DNA of 36,844 nt from Myxococcota bacterium (GTDB lineage Bacteria; Myxococcota_A; UBA796; CAJQPC01): the NCBI GenBank assembly GCA_023150845.1, contig JAKLKD010000110.1, forward strand, positions 1 to 36,844, written 5' to 3'. Of this stretch, positions 1-8,629 are shown one piece after another. Position numbers and translations under genes: made by a program. Each line of letters opens with the position of its first letter. Within the stretch, counting starts at the first letter, position 1. The notes under the pieces are model-generated. The model made no database searches. It saw nothing but the letters and a program-made list of their open reading frames with translations, and had not been told where the DNA came from.

Positions 1-61
1 TCTTGCCGACCACACAGCCGGGCTGAAAGAGCACGAAGGAGAACATCAGGGGGAACAACAT
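1..61 (-). CDS. Lipoprotein, N-terminal fragment (cut by window edge)
   Basis: Only the first 20 codons are inside the window. They encode a short hydrophobic stretch ending in Gln-Pro-Gly-Cys, which looks like a signal peptide with a lipobox (Cys16). An AAGGAG ribosome binding site lies a few bases upstream of the ATG. The gene follows the symporter gene on the same strand with a 27-base gap, so the two may be co-transcribed. Nothing can be said about function. It is real if the frame stays open beyond the left edge, which cannot be seen here. Confidence 0.55.
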   Translation of the reverse strand, partial: MLFPLMFSFVLFQPGCVVGK

Positions 62-88
62 CGTAGAGCTCCTTGGAGGGGGCGCAGA

Positions 89-2164
89 CTACCGCTCCGG
101 CTTCATCTGCCCGGAGGTGTAACGACCCCAATAATCGTCCAGCGCGGCGCGCACCTTCCCCGAGAGCAAGAACAGGCCGATGATGTTCGGGAAGGCCATG
201 CCGAGGACCATGAGGTCGGAGAAGTCGAGCACGTTGCCGAGCTTAAAGACCGCGCCGAAGAACACGAAGACGAGGAAGATGCTTCGGTAGAGCAGGCTGT
301 AGCCCTCGCCGAAGAGGTAAGCCCAGCAGCGCTCGCCGTAGTAGCTCCAGGAGATCATCGTGGAGTACGCGAAGAGGAACACCGTGAGCGCCAAGACCGC
401 CGGGAACCAGGGGATCACCGTGCGGAACGCCTCGGAGGTCATCAAGACGCCCTCGCCCGGGTGGGTCTTGTAGACGCCGGTGACGACGACGACGAGGCCG
501 GTCATCGTGCAGATGACGATGGTGTCGATGAAGGGCTCCAGGAGCGCGACGATGCCCTCGCGGACAGGCTCCTCCGTGGCGGCGGCGCTGTGCGCGATGG
601 ACGCCGAGCCGATGCCGGCCTCGTTGGAGAAGGCCGCGCGGCGGAAGCCGGTGATGAGCACGCCGAGCAGGCCGCCATAGCCCGCCTCGGGGGTGAAGGC
701 GCCCGCGAGGATGGAGCCGAAGGCCGCGGGGAGCTGCTCCCAGTTGACCGCGAGCACAAAGAGCGACGCGATGACGTAGATGCCACACATCACGGGCACG
801 ATGACCGAGGCCGCGGCGCCGATGCTCTTGATGCCGCCGATGATGACGGCGCCGGTGATGACCGCCAAGAACAGGCCGTAGATCCATGCCTTGTCGGCGA
901 GGTAGGGGATCTGCTCCGCGACGGCCACATAGGACTGGTTGGCCTGGAACATGTTGCCGCCGCCGAAGCTGCCGCCGATACACATCACGGCGAACACCAA
1001 GGCGAGCACACGGCCGAAGCTGCCGAGGCCGAGCTCCTGAAGCCCGAGGTGCAGGTACCGCATCGGGCCGCCGGAGAGGTGCCCCTGGGCGTCGGTCACG
1101 CGGTACATCTGGCCGAGGGTGCACTCGGTGAACTTGGAGGACATGCCCAAGAACCCGGCGACGATGAGCCAGAACACCGCGCCCGGGCCACCGAGGCCCA
1201 CGGCGACGGCCACCCCGGCGATGTTGCCCAAGCCGACCGTGGCGGAGAGCGCCGAGTTCAGCGCCTGGAAGTGGCTGATCTCGCCGCGGTCCCCGGCGTG
1301 GTCGTAGTGGCCCAAGGTGACGTCGATGGCGTGGCGGAAGCCCCGGATCGAGATGAAGCCCATGCGCAGGGTGAAGTAGATCGCGCCGAGCACGAGCCAG
1401 GTGACGATGAACGGCAGGCTCACCTGGCCGGGGTTCTTGAGCGGCGCGACGTCCTGGCGGCGATCGACGTCCCGGAGGTCGAGCTTGTCGGCCTTGATCT
1501 CGACGACCTCGGCCGTCTCGTCGCCGACGACGACGGTGTCGCCGACCTTGGGCACGATCGCCGTCGGCGGCAGGGTGAAGCGGGTGGTGAGGGTCGTGGC
1601 GACGCCGTCACGCACCTCGACGGGCACCCCGAAGGGCGCGAGATCCCGCACGAGCAGGCGCTCGACGCCCTCCTCTTGGGTGAGCGCCGCCTCGGGCAGG
1701 CCCTCCGGGGGCGGCACGAGCTGGTCCAGGCGTGTCGTCCGGCGCCCGGTGATGTCGACGGGCTGGCCCGACTTGAGCTCGGCGCTCAGGCGGCCCTCCT
1801 CGCGGGGGGTGATGACCAGCGCCAGCCCGGCGATGGTCACCTCACGCGGCTCGCTGAGCTGCACCCGGGCGTCGGCGGCGGGGGCCTCAAAGCGGCGGGC
1901 GAAGCTGTAGCCCGCGGCGGCGTCATAGCTGACGATCTCCTCGTCCTTCACGCGGCTGCCGACGCCTTCACCGAGGGGGAGCTCGTTGTCCCAGAACAGG
2001 AGGTCGTAGAACAGCAGGCTCGCGAGGGGGCCCACAAACAGCTCCCCGAACTTTTGGTCAAGCTGCTCAAACGCCGTCGGAGGCGCCGTTGGCGCGGGCG
2101 GATCCTCAGCGCGGGCGGGGCCGCTGAGCATGAGGAGCGTCCAGAGCGTGAGAAGCCGTGTCAT
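89..2164 (-). CDS. Sodium:alanine symporter family (AGCS) protein with large N-terminal extracytoplasmic insert
   Basis: An inner-membrane sodium-coupled amino acid importer of the AGCS (AlsT/DagA) family. The transporter core runs from about residue 250 to the end. It has the family's GLGNIAGVA segment near 311-318, the SNEAGIGSASIAHSAA segment near 513-528 and about ten hydrophobic helices. Typical members have 450-490 residues; this one has 691. The extra length is at the front: a cleavable-looking signal peptide (about 1-19), a first amphipathic or hydrophobic helix (about 33-58) and roughly 190 polar, beta-rich residues before the usual first helix. The insert probably sits outside the cytoplasm. 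The ATG is preceded by GGAGAG. Upstream, TATGAT (2203-2208 on this strand) is a possible -10 box, divergent from the DUF2079 gene. The substrate (alanine, glycine or other) cannot be told from sequence. Confidence 0.9.
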   Translation of the reverse strand: MTRLLTLWTLLMLSGPARAEDPPAPTAPPTAFEQLDQKFGELFVGPLASLLFYDLLFWDNELPLGEGVGSRVKDEEIVSYDAAAGYSFARRFEAPAADARVQLSEPREVTIAGLALVITPREEGRLSAELKSGQPVDITGRRTTRLDQLVPPPEGLPEAALTQEEGVERLLVRDLAPFGVPVEVRDGVATTLTTRFTLPPTAIVPKVGDTVVVGDETAEVVEIKADKLDLRDVDRRQDVAPLKNPGQVSLPFIVTWLVLGAIYFTLRMGFISIRGFRHAIDVTLGHYDHAGDRGEISHFQALNSALSATVGLGNIAGVAVAVGLGGPGAVFWLIVAGFLGMSSKFTECTLGQMYRVTDAQGHLSGGPMRYLHLGLQELGLGSFGRVLALVFAVMCIGGSFGGGNMFQANQSYVAVAEQIPYLADKAWIYGLFLAVITGAVIIGGIKSIGAAASVIVPVMCGIYVIASLFVLAVNWEQLPAAFGSILAGAFTPEAGYGGLLGVLITGFRRAAFSNEAGIGSASIAHSAAATEEPVREGIVALLEPFIDTIVICTMTGLVVVVTGVYKTHPGEGVLMTSEAFRTVIPWFPAVLALTVFLFAYSTMISWSYYGERCWAYLFGEGYSLLYRSIFLVFVFFGAVFKLGNVLDFSDLMVLGMAFPNIIGLFLLSGKVRAALDDYWGRYTSGQMKPER

Positions 2165-2202
2165 CCGTCTCTCCGAAGGGGCTGGGGTGCAGTCGAGCGG
2201 AC

Positions 2203-2236
2203 ATCATACGACAGGAGGTCGATCCTCTGCTAGCAT
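2203..2236. promoter_or_regulatory. Divergent promoter region between symporter and DUF2079 genes
   Basis: The 79 bases between the two divergent starts hold overlapping promoter-like sequences. On the plus strand ACGACA (2208-2213) is followed after 17 bases by TAGCAT (2231-2236), only 7 bases before the ATG at 2244. On the minus strand TATGAT (2203-2208) is a possible -10 box for the symporter, with no clear -35. Assigned by eye from consensus and spacing. Confidence 0.4.
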
Positions 2237-2243
2237 CCCCGGT

Positions 2244-3704
2244 ATGTCCAACGTCCCGCCGCCCAGCCCCGACCCCACGCATCGCCCCTACACGCTCAGC
2301 CAGGGCGCGATGTGGGCCTTCACCACCGCGGCGATCTTCGCCGTCGCCGTGAGCTTCACGAGGAGGCAGCTCACCGCCTTGGCGGCGCACGACGCGTTCT
2401 GGGCGCAAGATCTGGCGTTTTTTCACCAGATCGTGCACAACGCCGCGGAGGGCCGAGCCTGGGCTTCGTCCTTGCTCTTGGAGCCCACGGGCTTCTTTCG
2501 AATGGTGCATTTTCACCCGATGCTCGTCGGCGTCGTCGCGCTGTACTGGGCCTTCCCGACGATCAAGCTGCTCGTCGCGCTGAACGTCGGGATGACCCTC
2601 GCGACGGCCTGGCCCCTCGCCGGACTCGGCCGCGCCGCCTCAGGCAACGCGGTGATCGGGCTCAGCGCGGCGCTCTCCTGGCTGCTCTGGGCCCCGGTGG
2701 AGTCCGCCGCCGCCGCGGACTTCCGGCCGATGGAGCTTGTGATGCCCGGCACCGCGCTCCTGATCTGGGGCGCGTATGAGGGCAAGGCGCATCTCTGGGC
2801 GCTCGGCGCATTGCTCTGCGTCGCCGCGCGGGAGGAGATGGCGTATCTGCTCATCGCTTACGGCGCCGTGCTCACCTTAACCCCGCTCGCCGGAGGGAGA
2901 AGATGGGGGCTGGCAACCTCATGTATTGGATTGATCTACTTTCTCTTTTTATTGATTTTTAAAGAAAATTTCTTCTTTCACTTCAACCCTTTGAAGCCGC
3001 CGATCGGCGACCCGCCGCCGGATGAGCTGCGCGAGGCCCGCCTCCTCTGGCTGGGTCAAGCTTGGCTCGGGAGCTATACGCTGCTCCCGCTGGGCGGCGC
3101 GGCGCTTCTCTGCTCATTCGCTCCCCTCGCCTTCCTCTGGACCGACGCCAGCCGTGAGTGGCAGCTCCCCATCGGGCCCTATGTCCACCTCCGGGCGCCC
3201 TTCTTGGTGTTGTGGGCCTGCGCCGGGGTGCTCGGGGCGGCCTGGGCGACGCGGCGCTGGCCCCGCACCTTGCCCCTCGTCTGCGCCGGCCTCGTCCTCG
3301 GAAACGCCCTCACCCTCCCCGAGGACCGCGCCGCCCTCACCCGCCGCGCCGAGGCCCAGCGGGAGCGGCTCCAGGACCCCGCCCACGCCGCCCTGACGGC
3401 GCTCTTGGCCCGGGTGGGGCCTGAGGACCGGGTCGGCACGGACTACACCCTCATCGCCGCGCTCTCGGGCCGGGAGGTGATCTGGCAGGTGCGCCACCTC
3501 TACTTGGAGGACGCCAAACCCCCGCATTGGACCGCGGAGTGGCCCGTCACCCTGGATCGCCTCGACACCCTCGTGGTGACCCCTGAGGATCCCGTGCTCA
3601 GCCACCTCAACGACGCATGGGCCTTGGAGGCCGAGGGCGGCGGCTACACCCTCTGGCGCCGCCAACGGCCCCCCGAGGGCGGCTTCCCTACCCCGCTGCC
3701 GTAA
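2244..3704 (+). CDS. DUF2079-family polytopic membrane protein
   Basis: A 486-residue integral membrane protein resembling the DUF2079 family, which has a GT-C glycosyltransferase-like layout of many helices and acidic loop motifs. The family-like start is a first helix followed by an Asp-Leu-x-x-Phe-x-Gln segment, a His-Phe-His-Pro segment before the next helix, then about nine more helices and a soluble C-terminal part (about 370-486). Its function is not established. The ATG at 2244 is preferred over an upstream start at 2130 because the upstream segment is polar, overlaps the divergent promoter and lies before a -10-like TAGCAT. A patch at about 2925-2995 is strikingly AT-rich and encodes a Phe/Leu-rich helix and loop. 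The 3' end faces the antiporter gene tail to tail. Confidence 0.8.
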   Translation: MSNVPPPSPDPTHRPYTLSQGAMWAFTTAAIFAVAVSFTRRQLTALAAHDAFWAQDLAFFHQIVHNAAEGRAWASSLLLEPTGFFRMVHFHPMLVGVVALYWAFPTIKLLVALNVGMTLATAWPLAGLGRAASGNAVIGLSAALSWLLWAPVESAAAADFRPMELVMPGTALLIWGAYEGKAHLWALGALLCVAAREEMAYLLIAYGAVLTLTPLAGGRRWGLATSCIGLIYFLFLLIFKENFFFHFNPLKPPIGDPPPDELREARLLWLGQAWLGSYTLLPLGGAALLCSFAPLAFLWTDASREWQLPIGPYVHLRAPFLVLWACAGVLGAAWATRRWPRTLPLVCAGLVLGNALTLPEDRAALTRRAEAQRERLQDPAHAALTALLARVGPEDRVGTDYTLIAALSGREVIWQVRHLYLEDAKPPHWTAEWPVTLDRLDTLVVTPEDPVLSHLNDAWALEAEGGGYTLWRRQRPPEGGFPTPLP

Positions 3705-3710
3705 GCAGCG
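3694..3710. terminator. Small hairpin at convergent gene junction
   Basis: CGCTGC and GCAGCG form a perfect six-base-pair stem around a five-base loop that contains the stop codon of the DUF2079 gene, in the 10-base gap before the convergent antiporter gene ends. There is no T-tract, so this is only a possible two-way transcription end. Confidence 0.25.
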
Positions 3711-3714
3711 CGGC

Positions 3715-5238
3715 TTAGCTCGGCGTATCGACGCGCTGGCCGAAGACACGCACGGTCACCGCACAGGCCAAAGCGCCCAAGGGCAAGAGCACCCAAGGCG
3801 AGACGCCGTAGCCCGCGGGCAAGGTGCCGAACACCACGCTGATGACGCCGACCACCACGGCGTAGGGGAGCTGTGTGCGCACATGGGCCACAAGATCGCA
3901 GCGGGTGCCGACGCTCGAGAGCACCGTGGTGTCCGAGATCGGCGAGCAGTGGTCTCCCCAACAGGCGCCGGAGAGCACCGCGCCGCTGGCGATGATCGGG
4001 ATGAGCGGGTCCTGAGAGATCGCGAAGGACAGCGGCACGACCAAGGGCATGACGATGGCCATGGTGCCGAAGGAGGTGCCTGTCGCGAAGGAGATCGCCG
4101 CGCAGAGCAAAAAGACCAAGGTCGGCAGCAGCTCTGGCGCGAGGGAGGACTGCAAGGCGCCGATGAGGTAACCGGCGGCGTCCAGGGCGTTGATCCCCGC
4201 CCCCAACGACCAGGCCAAGAACAGCACGACCAAGGCGTCGAAGAGCAGCGCCGCGCCCTTGAGCCCGGCGTCGAAGATCTCGCCGAAAGACAAGGCGCGG
4301 CTGAGGGCCGCGAGGCTCCCGGCGCAGAGCAGGCCCGCGAGGCTCGACTTGAGCATCGCGTCGTAGCCGTTCGCCGCCCCGAGGACCTCAAAGATCCGGG
4401 TGGCTTCAGGCGCCGCTGCGCGCCCGTCGCGCCAGAGGACAAAGAAGGTCACCAGCACGAGGGTGAGCACCGGGGCGGCGGCGACGAGGCCCCGCGAGGC
4501 GGGCGGCGCGTCGGCCTCGCCCTCGTCAGGCTCAATCTCCGGCGCGGCCGCGACGCGGCGCTCCGCGGCGAGCATCGGCCCGAAGTCGCGACCCATCATG
4601 GCGATGGCGCCGACAAACAGGATCGTGAAGATGCTGTAGAAGCGGTAACCCATGCCCTCGATGAAGAAGGCGTAGGCGTCGCGCTCCACTCCGGCGGCCT
4701 TGAGGCCCTCCTCCATCAGCCCGACCTCGTAGCCGATCCAGGTGCTCACGAGGGCCAACGACGCCACCGGGGCGGCCGTGGAGTCCACGATGTACGACAG
4801 CTTCTCCCGGGAGACCCGCAGGCGGTCGCACAGCGGGCGCATCGTGTTGCCCACGATGAGGCAGTTCGCGTAGTCGTCAAAGAAGACGATCATGCCCGCG
4901 AGCCAAGAGGCCGTCATCGCGCCCCGGCGGCCGCTCGCGAGGCGCACGAGCCACTCCACCAAGGCGCGGGTGCCCCCGGCCCGAGTCATCACGCCGACCA
5001 TCGCGCCGACGAAGAGCGAGAACAGCGTCACCTTCATGTGATCGCGGCTCGCTAAGGCGTCGAGCATGAAGGGGTCGATGGCCTTCCACAGCCCCGCGAG
5101 GGGGTCCCCGCCGACGATGAGCGTGCCCGCGAGCCAGGTGGCGGAGAACAAGGAGAGCACGACGTTCCGCGTCGCCAGAGCGAGCAGGATCGCCGCGGCG
5201 GCGGGGGCGAGGGACCAGAGGCCGTAGGCGTGGGACAT
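3715..5238 (-). CDS. Na+/H+ antiporter, NhaC family
   Basis: A 507-residue inner-membrane antiporter with about 11-12 hydrophobic helices. The segment FFDDYANCLIVGNTMRP (about 119-135) and the C-terminal SGACWGDHCSPISDTTVLSS segment are hallmarks of the NhaC-type Na+/H+ antiporter family in the ion transporter superfamily. Members exchange sodium for protons, and some exchange organic acids. A hydrophilic acidic loop (about 233-252) splits the two halves. The gene begins 7 bases after the stop of the START-like gene, with no good ribosome binding site of its own, so translation is probably coupled to that gene. The transported ion or solute is inferred from the family only. Confidence 0.85.
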   Translation of the reverse strand: MSHAYGLWSLAPAAAAILLALATRNVVLSLFSATWLAGTLIVGGDPLAGLWKAIDPFMLDALASRDHMKVTLFSLFVGAMVGVMTRAGGTRALVEWLVRLASGRRGAMTASWLAGMIVFFDDYANCLIVGNTMRPLCDRLRVSREKLSYIVDSTAAPVASLALVSTWIGYEVGLMEEGLKAAGVERDAYAFFIEGMGYRFYSIFTILFVGAIAMMGRDFGPMLAAERRVAAAPEIEPDEGEADAPPASRGLVAAAPVLTLVLVTFFVLWRDGRAAAPEATRIFEVLGAANGYDAMLKSSLAGLLCAGSLAALSRALSFGEIFDAGLKGAALLFDALVVLFLAWSLGAGINALDAAGYLIGALQSSLAPELLPTLVFLLCAAISFATGTSFGTMAIVMPLVVPLSFAISQDPLIPIIASGAVLSGACWGDHCSPISDTTVLSSVGTRCDLVAHVRTQLPYAVVVGVISVVFGTLPAGYGVSPWVLLPLGALACAVTVRVFGQRVDTPS

Positions 5239-5245
5239 TCGACGA

Positions 5246-5842
5246 TCAGGACCGCTGGGCCCAGCGCGCCATGCCCTCGATGTTCGCCTTCACCACCTGG
5301 GGGGCGCTGGCGTCGGCACCTTTGGTCATCGCGGCGTACTTGAGCATGCCGACGTCCTCTTTGGACGGCGCGGAGGAGAGCGCGTAGCCGACGACGCCGG
5401 GCTTCACGAGCCAGCAGCCGACGTTGTAGGCGCTGCGGGCGCCACGTTTGGGATCGAGGCGGCGCGTCGCGTCGTCGATCTGGGACCAGGCCGCCACACG
5501 CCAGCCGTCACGAACGCCGAGATCGACGAGGGCGAGCTCCATCTGCACGTCGCCGAGGACGGGCAGGCCGATGCGCTGGTAAAAACGCACCTTCTGAGGC
5601 CGGGTGTAGCTGGGATCGGCGACGGAGCGGCACTCGGCGACATAATCGACGTTCCCGACGTAACGATCGACGTCCATCACGCGGGCGATGAGCTTCTCGG
5701 GATCGACGCCGGGCACCGGGCCGAGGCCGAAGCCCTCGCTCGTGGGGCGGTCACCGCTGCGCCAGCTCTTAAACTCAAAGCGCGTGATGGGCCCGGCGGG
5801 CAGGTTCTGGAAGACGCGGTTGACGAACTCGTTGGCGTCCAT
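5246..5842 (-). CDS. START/SRPBCC-like domain protein
   Basis: A 198-residue soluble protein without signal peptide or membrane helix. The pattern of an N-terminal helix, an alternating beta region with RFYQRIGLPVLGDVQ near 95-109, and a long C-terminal helix ending in GMARWAQRS fits a START-like (SRPBCC) ligand-binding fold. This is a fold-level guess; no ligand can be named. The start is the ATG at 5842, preceded by AAGGAG nine bases upstream. A TTGACA promoter lies at 5872-5900. It is the first gene of a two-gene operon with the antiporter, which follows after 7 bases. Confidence 0.7.
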   Translation of the reverse strand: MDANEFVNRVFQNLPAGPITRFEFKSWRSGDRPTSEGFGLGPVPGVDPEKLIARVMDVDRYVGNVDYVAECRSVADPSYTRPQKVRFYQRIGLPVLGDVQMELALVDLGVRDGWRVAAWSQIDDATRRLDPKRGARSAYNVGCWLVKPGVVGYALSSAPSKEDVGMLKYAAMTKGADASAPQVVKANIEGMARWAQRS

Positions 5843-5871
5843 GGAAGAGGGCTCCTTGTGCGGGGATCGGG

Positions 5872-5900
5872 ATCCTCCCCCGTTATGACCGGGGTGTCAA
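5872..5900 (-). promoter_or_regulatory. Promoter of START-like/antiporter operon
   Basis: On the minus strand a perfect TTGACA -35 box (5895-5900) is followed after exactly 17 bases by GAGGAT (5872-5877), a three-of-six match to the -10 consensus. The start codon is 30 bases further on, with AAGGAG in between. Assigned by eye. Confidence 0.5.
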
Positions 5901-5932
5901 CCGATCCACCGCGCGAGGCGCTCCTTCAGCGC

Positions 5933-7216
5933 TCACTCCGTGGCGGCGATGGTCTTGAGGAGCTCGTCCCAGCGGGTGACCTCGGACCAGCTCGCGCCGC
6001 GCTTCGTGTAGTCGTGGAGGTCGGTCTGCACGGTGTCGGCGTAGATCGTCATGCCCGTCGTCCAGGCGAAGCCCCGGCTGCCGGAGGAGGAGATCACGGT
6101 GTTGAACACGGCGGACTCCAAGGCCGCGCCGGCCTCGGCCATCTCGGGGTGCGCGGACTCGGCGAGCTTGCGGCCGAGATCACCCAGATCGAGGTACGCG
6201 AGGCGCCAGGGGTCGGCCTCAGCGCCGCGGGCGGCGTCGCGGCCCGCCAAGAAGGCGTCCATGGCGGCCTCATCGGAGAGCGCCAGCCCCGCGATGCCAT
6301 CGACGGCGGCGACCAGCGGGTCGAGGTTGTCGAGGCCGATCGCCGAGTAGTTGGGCTCTTGGTTCACCTTCACGCCGTGGAGCGCGAAGAGATCGGCGAG
6401 CACGACACCATCGACGCTCGGGTTCTGGCTCAGCTCACCGATCGTCGACGTGTAGTTGAGGCCCTCCATGCCGACGGTGCTCTCGGCGCCGACCAAGGCG
6501 AGGCCGTAGGGCGAGAGCGCGTGGGCGACCTCAAAGGAGGCCATGTTGCAGGCGTCAAACGCGATGACGTCGAAGGGCGCGCCGTCGCCGATGCCCAAAG
6601 CGAGGCCATCCTGGAGCTCACCCTTCGCGATGGAGAGCTCCCGGCCGCTGCTGTCGTCCCAGGCGACGCCGGGGGGCGGCGTGTTGCCCGGAGGATCGCC
6701 GGTCTGCAGGTCGAGGAGGCCACCCTCGCCGGGGCCGTGGGCGGTCCCGTCGCCGTCGGGTTCCTCCGTCCACCAGGTCGTGCCGTGGTTCCAGAGCACG
6801 ATCGCCGTGCGCTTCGCCGGGGCGTACTCGCGACCCCAGGCGATGAAGTCGCCCAAGGTCTGGGGGTCGGCCATGTCCACCTCGCCGAGATCCTCGATGA
6901 CCGGCGAGGCGACGACGTCGAGATCCGCGTCCGGGACGATCTCGTAGCGGCGCGCGGTCGTCCAGTCGCCGTCCTCGGTGACGTAGCCCTCGGCACGATC
7001 GGCGAGCACGAGCACCCGCACGTCGGGGGTCAACATCGACGCCTCAAGCTCGTTGAGGTCGTGCATGACGTAGGACTCGAGGTCGTTGTCCCCGTCCATG
7101 TAGATGAGGATCGTCCAGGCCGCGCCGGTCTCGTCCTCGACGGGGGTCGTGAGGTCGGGCTCGGGCTCGGGGCTGGGGGTGCAGGCGAAGAAGAGGAGGC
7201 TGATGAGAGCGTGCAT
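5933..7216 (-). CDS. Clostripain-family (C11) cysteine peptidase lipoprotein
   Basis: A secreted cysteine peptidase homologue of clan CD, family C11. The short N-terminus runs into Leu-Phe-Phe-Ala-Cys (Cys12), a lipobox, followed by an acidic Pro/Glu linker; it is probably lipid-anchored. The fold begins with WTILIYMDGDNDLE (about 34-47), typical of the family. The predicted catalytic dyad is His144 in LWNHG and Cys223 in DACNMAS. Family members cut after basic residues and may mature themselves. Length (427) is usual. The ATG at 7216 lies 6 bases after a TATACT -10-like hexamer, which suggests a leaderless message. A GTG at 7237 would add seven residues including Arg-Arg and has GGGGGAA just before it, so it remains possible. 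Confidence 0.85.
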   Translation of the reverse strand: MHALISLLFFACTPSPEPEPDLTTPVEDETGAAWTILIYMDGDNDLESYVMHDLNELEASMLTPDVRVLVLADRAEGYVTEDGDWTTARRYEIVPDADLDVVASPVIEDLGEVDMADPQTLGDFIAWGREYAPAKRTAIVLWNHGTTWWTEEPDGDGTAHGPGEGGLLDLQTGDPPGNTPPPGVAWDDSSGRELSIAKGELQDGLALGIGDGAPFDVIAFDACNMASFEVAHALSPYGLALVGAESTVGMEGLNYTSTIGELSQNPSVDGVVLADLFALHGVKVNQEPNYSAIGLDNLDPLVAAVDGIAGLALSDEAAMDAFLAGRDAARGAEADPWRLAYLDLGDLGRKLAESAHPEMAEAGAALESAVFNTVISSSGSRGFAWTTGMTIYADTVQTDLHDYTKRGASWSEVTRWDELLKTIAATE

Positions 7217-7317
7217 GGCGGGAGTATAGCGCCTCACTTCCCCCGTCGCTGCTTGAGTTTGGCCGATTCAGGCCCGCTCTTGACCAAGGTGTCCCGCGGC
7301 GAAATATGGGGGCCGGG

Positions 7318-7743
7318 ATGGACCCATACGCCCCGCCCCTCGCGGACCAAAAGCTCACCCCCGCCGCGGACCTGGCCCGAGCCCGGTACAACCTGCGCGC
7401 CTTCGCCGTCGGCGTCGGCCTCGTCGCGGGGATAACCTTCGCGGGCGCGGCGGCCCTCGCGCTGCGCGACGCCGCCCTCGGCGTGGACGCCGTCTCCCAA
7501 GGCCTGAGCCTGTTGGCGATGGTCGGCCTCGGCGGCTTCTATGCGCTGACGTCTTTGGCGCTCTGGCGTGGCTGGCGCGCGGCCCGGGCCCTCGGCTTCG
7601 TCTGCTGCGCGCTCAGCGCCTGCGCCTGCCCGACGGGCCCCCTGCTCTCCCTCTGGGGCCTCTGGGTGCTCACCCGACCCGACGTCGTGGCCCTGATCAG
7701 GGGGCAGACGAGCGACGGCGCGCCGCCCGCTGCTCCTCCGTAG
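7318..7743 (+). CDS. Small hypothetical membrane protein
   Basis: A protein of about 141 residues with three or four hydrophobic segments (roughly 30-51, 63-85, 92-117) and polar ends, the last being Pro/Ala-rich. A Cys cluster (CCALSACAC) lies near residues 96-104. No family was recognised. The start could be the ATG at 7318, which gives MDPYAPP and follows a G-rich segment, or the ATG at 7306. The 3' end overlaps the convergent desaturase gene by 47 bases, so one of the two C-termini is constrained by the other. Confidence that it is a gene rests on its sustained hydrophobic pattern and codon bias. Confidence 0.6.
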   Translation: MDPYAPPLADQKLTPAADLARARYNLRAFAVGVGLVAGITFAGAAALALRDAALGVDAVSQGLSLLAMVGLGGFYALTSLALWRGWRAARALGFVCCALSACACPTGPLLSLWGLWVLTRPDVVALIRGQTSDGAPPAAPP

Positions 7744-8533
7744 GGAGCCGCACGTCCCAGACGAGGCCGACCCGAGCCAAGGCCCAGATCACCCACCAGG
7801 ACACGTCGAGCTGCCACCAGAGCAGGCCGTGCCGGGCGGAGCGCGGGAAGGCGTGGTGGGTGTTGTGCCAGCCCTCACCCAAGGCGAGCACGCCGACGAG
7901 CACGTTGTCCCGGCTCTCATCGCCGCTGCGGTAGGGCTGGGCGCCGAATGTGTGGGCGATGGAGTTCACGGCGAAGGTGCTGTTCATCCAGGCCACGGTC
8001 GGCAGAAAGAAGACCTGGGGGAGGCTCTCCCAGCCGAACAGGAGCGCCGTGGTGAGCACGCCGAGGGCTTGGGGGACCATTCGATAACGCAGGAGCCACT
8101 GGTAGTAGGCGTCGTCGGCGAGGTCGAGGCAGGTGCGGCGCCAGAGGTCGGGCACGGTGCTGTCGGGGTCGAGGAGCCAGCCCATGTGGCTGCGCCAGAG
8201 GCCCTCCCGTGGGGAGTGTGGATCCCCGGCGCGGTCGCTGTGGCCGTGGTGTTGGCGGTGGTTCGCCACCCAGAGCAGCGGGCTGCCGGGGGTGTTGATC
8301 ATCGCCATGGTGACCAGCAGGTGCTCCAGCCAGCGGGGGCAACGAAACGCGCGGTGGGCGAGCAGGCGGTGGTACCCGACGGTCGTGCCCAGGCCGCCGA
8401 TGAGGTAGACGACGAGCATCGCGGGCCACAAGGACCATCGCCAAGGCAAGATCAGCGCCGCCGCGGCGCCGCCGTGCATGAGCGCCAGCCACAGGAGCGC
8501 CCAAGGATCCAGTCGCCGCGCCGCTCGGCCCAT
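7697..8533 (-). CDS. Fatty acid desaturase (acyl-CoA delta-9 type)
   Basis: A 278-residue membrane di-iron desaturase that introduces a double bond into fatty acyl chains. All three histidine boxes of the stearoyl-CoA desaturase group are visible: HRLLAH (55-60), HRQHHGHSD (92-100) and GWHNTHH (221-227). Four hydrophobic segments flank them in the usual order. The acyl carrier (CoA, ACP or lipid) and the double-bond position are inferred from the family. The ATG at 8533 has AGGAG six bases upstream and is preferred over a GTG at 8557. The C-terminus overlaps the convergent small membrane protein gene. Confidence 0.9.
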   Translation of the reverse strand: MGRAARRLDPWALLWLALMHGGAAAALILPWRWSLWPAMLVVYLIGGLGTTVGYHRLLAHRAFRCPRWLEHLLVTMAMINTPGSPLLWVANHRQHHGHSDRAGDPHSPREGLWRSHMGWLLDPDSTVPDLWRRTCLDLADDAYYQWLLRYRMVPQALGVLTTALLFGWESLPQVFFLPTVAWMNSTFAVNSIAHTFGAQPYRSGDESRDNVLVGVLALGEGWHNTHHAFPRSARHGLLWWQLDVSWWVIWALARVGLVWDVRLPTEEQRAARRRSSAP

Positions 8534-8629
8534 CGTCGCTCCTGCGCCACGACGCACAGGGTACTCCGGCGCGGAGCGTGGTCCAACGGACGCGGATCAG
8601 CAATCGTGAAGGTCTCGCCGCGGGGCCGC

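Noticed and set aside
461-2233. Long plus-strand open frame (590 codons) opposite the symporter gene
   Set aside because: It is rich in Asp, Glu, His and Arg without any domain, and lies antisense to a clear AGCS gene with strong codon bias. It is a by-product of high G+C content.
7280-7307. TTGACC at 7280-7285 with AAATAT as promoter for the small membrane protein
   Set aside because: The -10 match is poor and it would overlap the start at 7306. Left out as unsupported.
5858-7435. 525-codon plus-strand frame over the clostripain-family gene
   Set aside because: It spans two intergenic regions and two real genes on different strands; no domain is seen, while the minus strand has a clear catalytic dyad.
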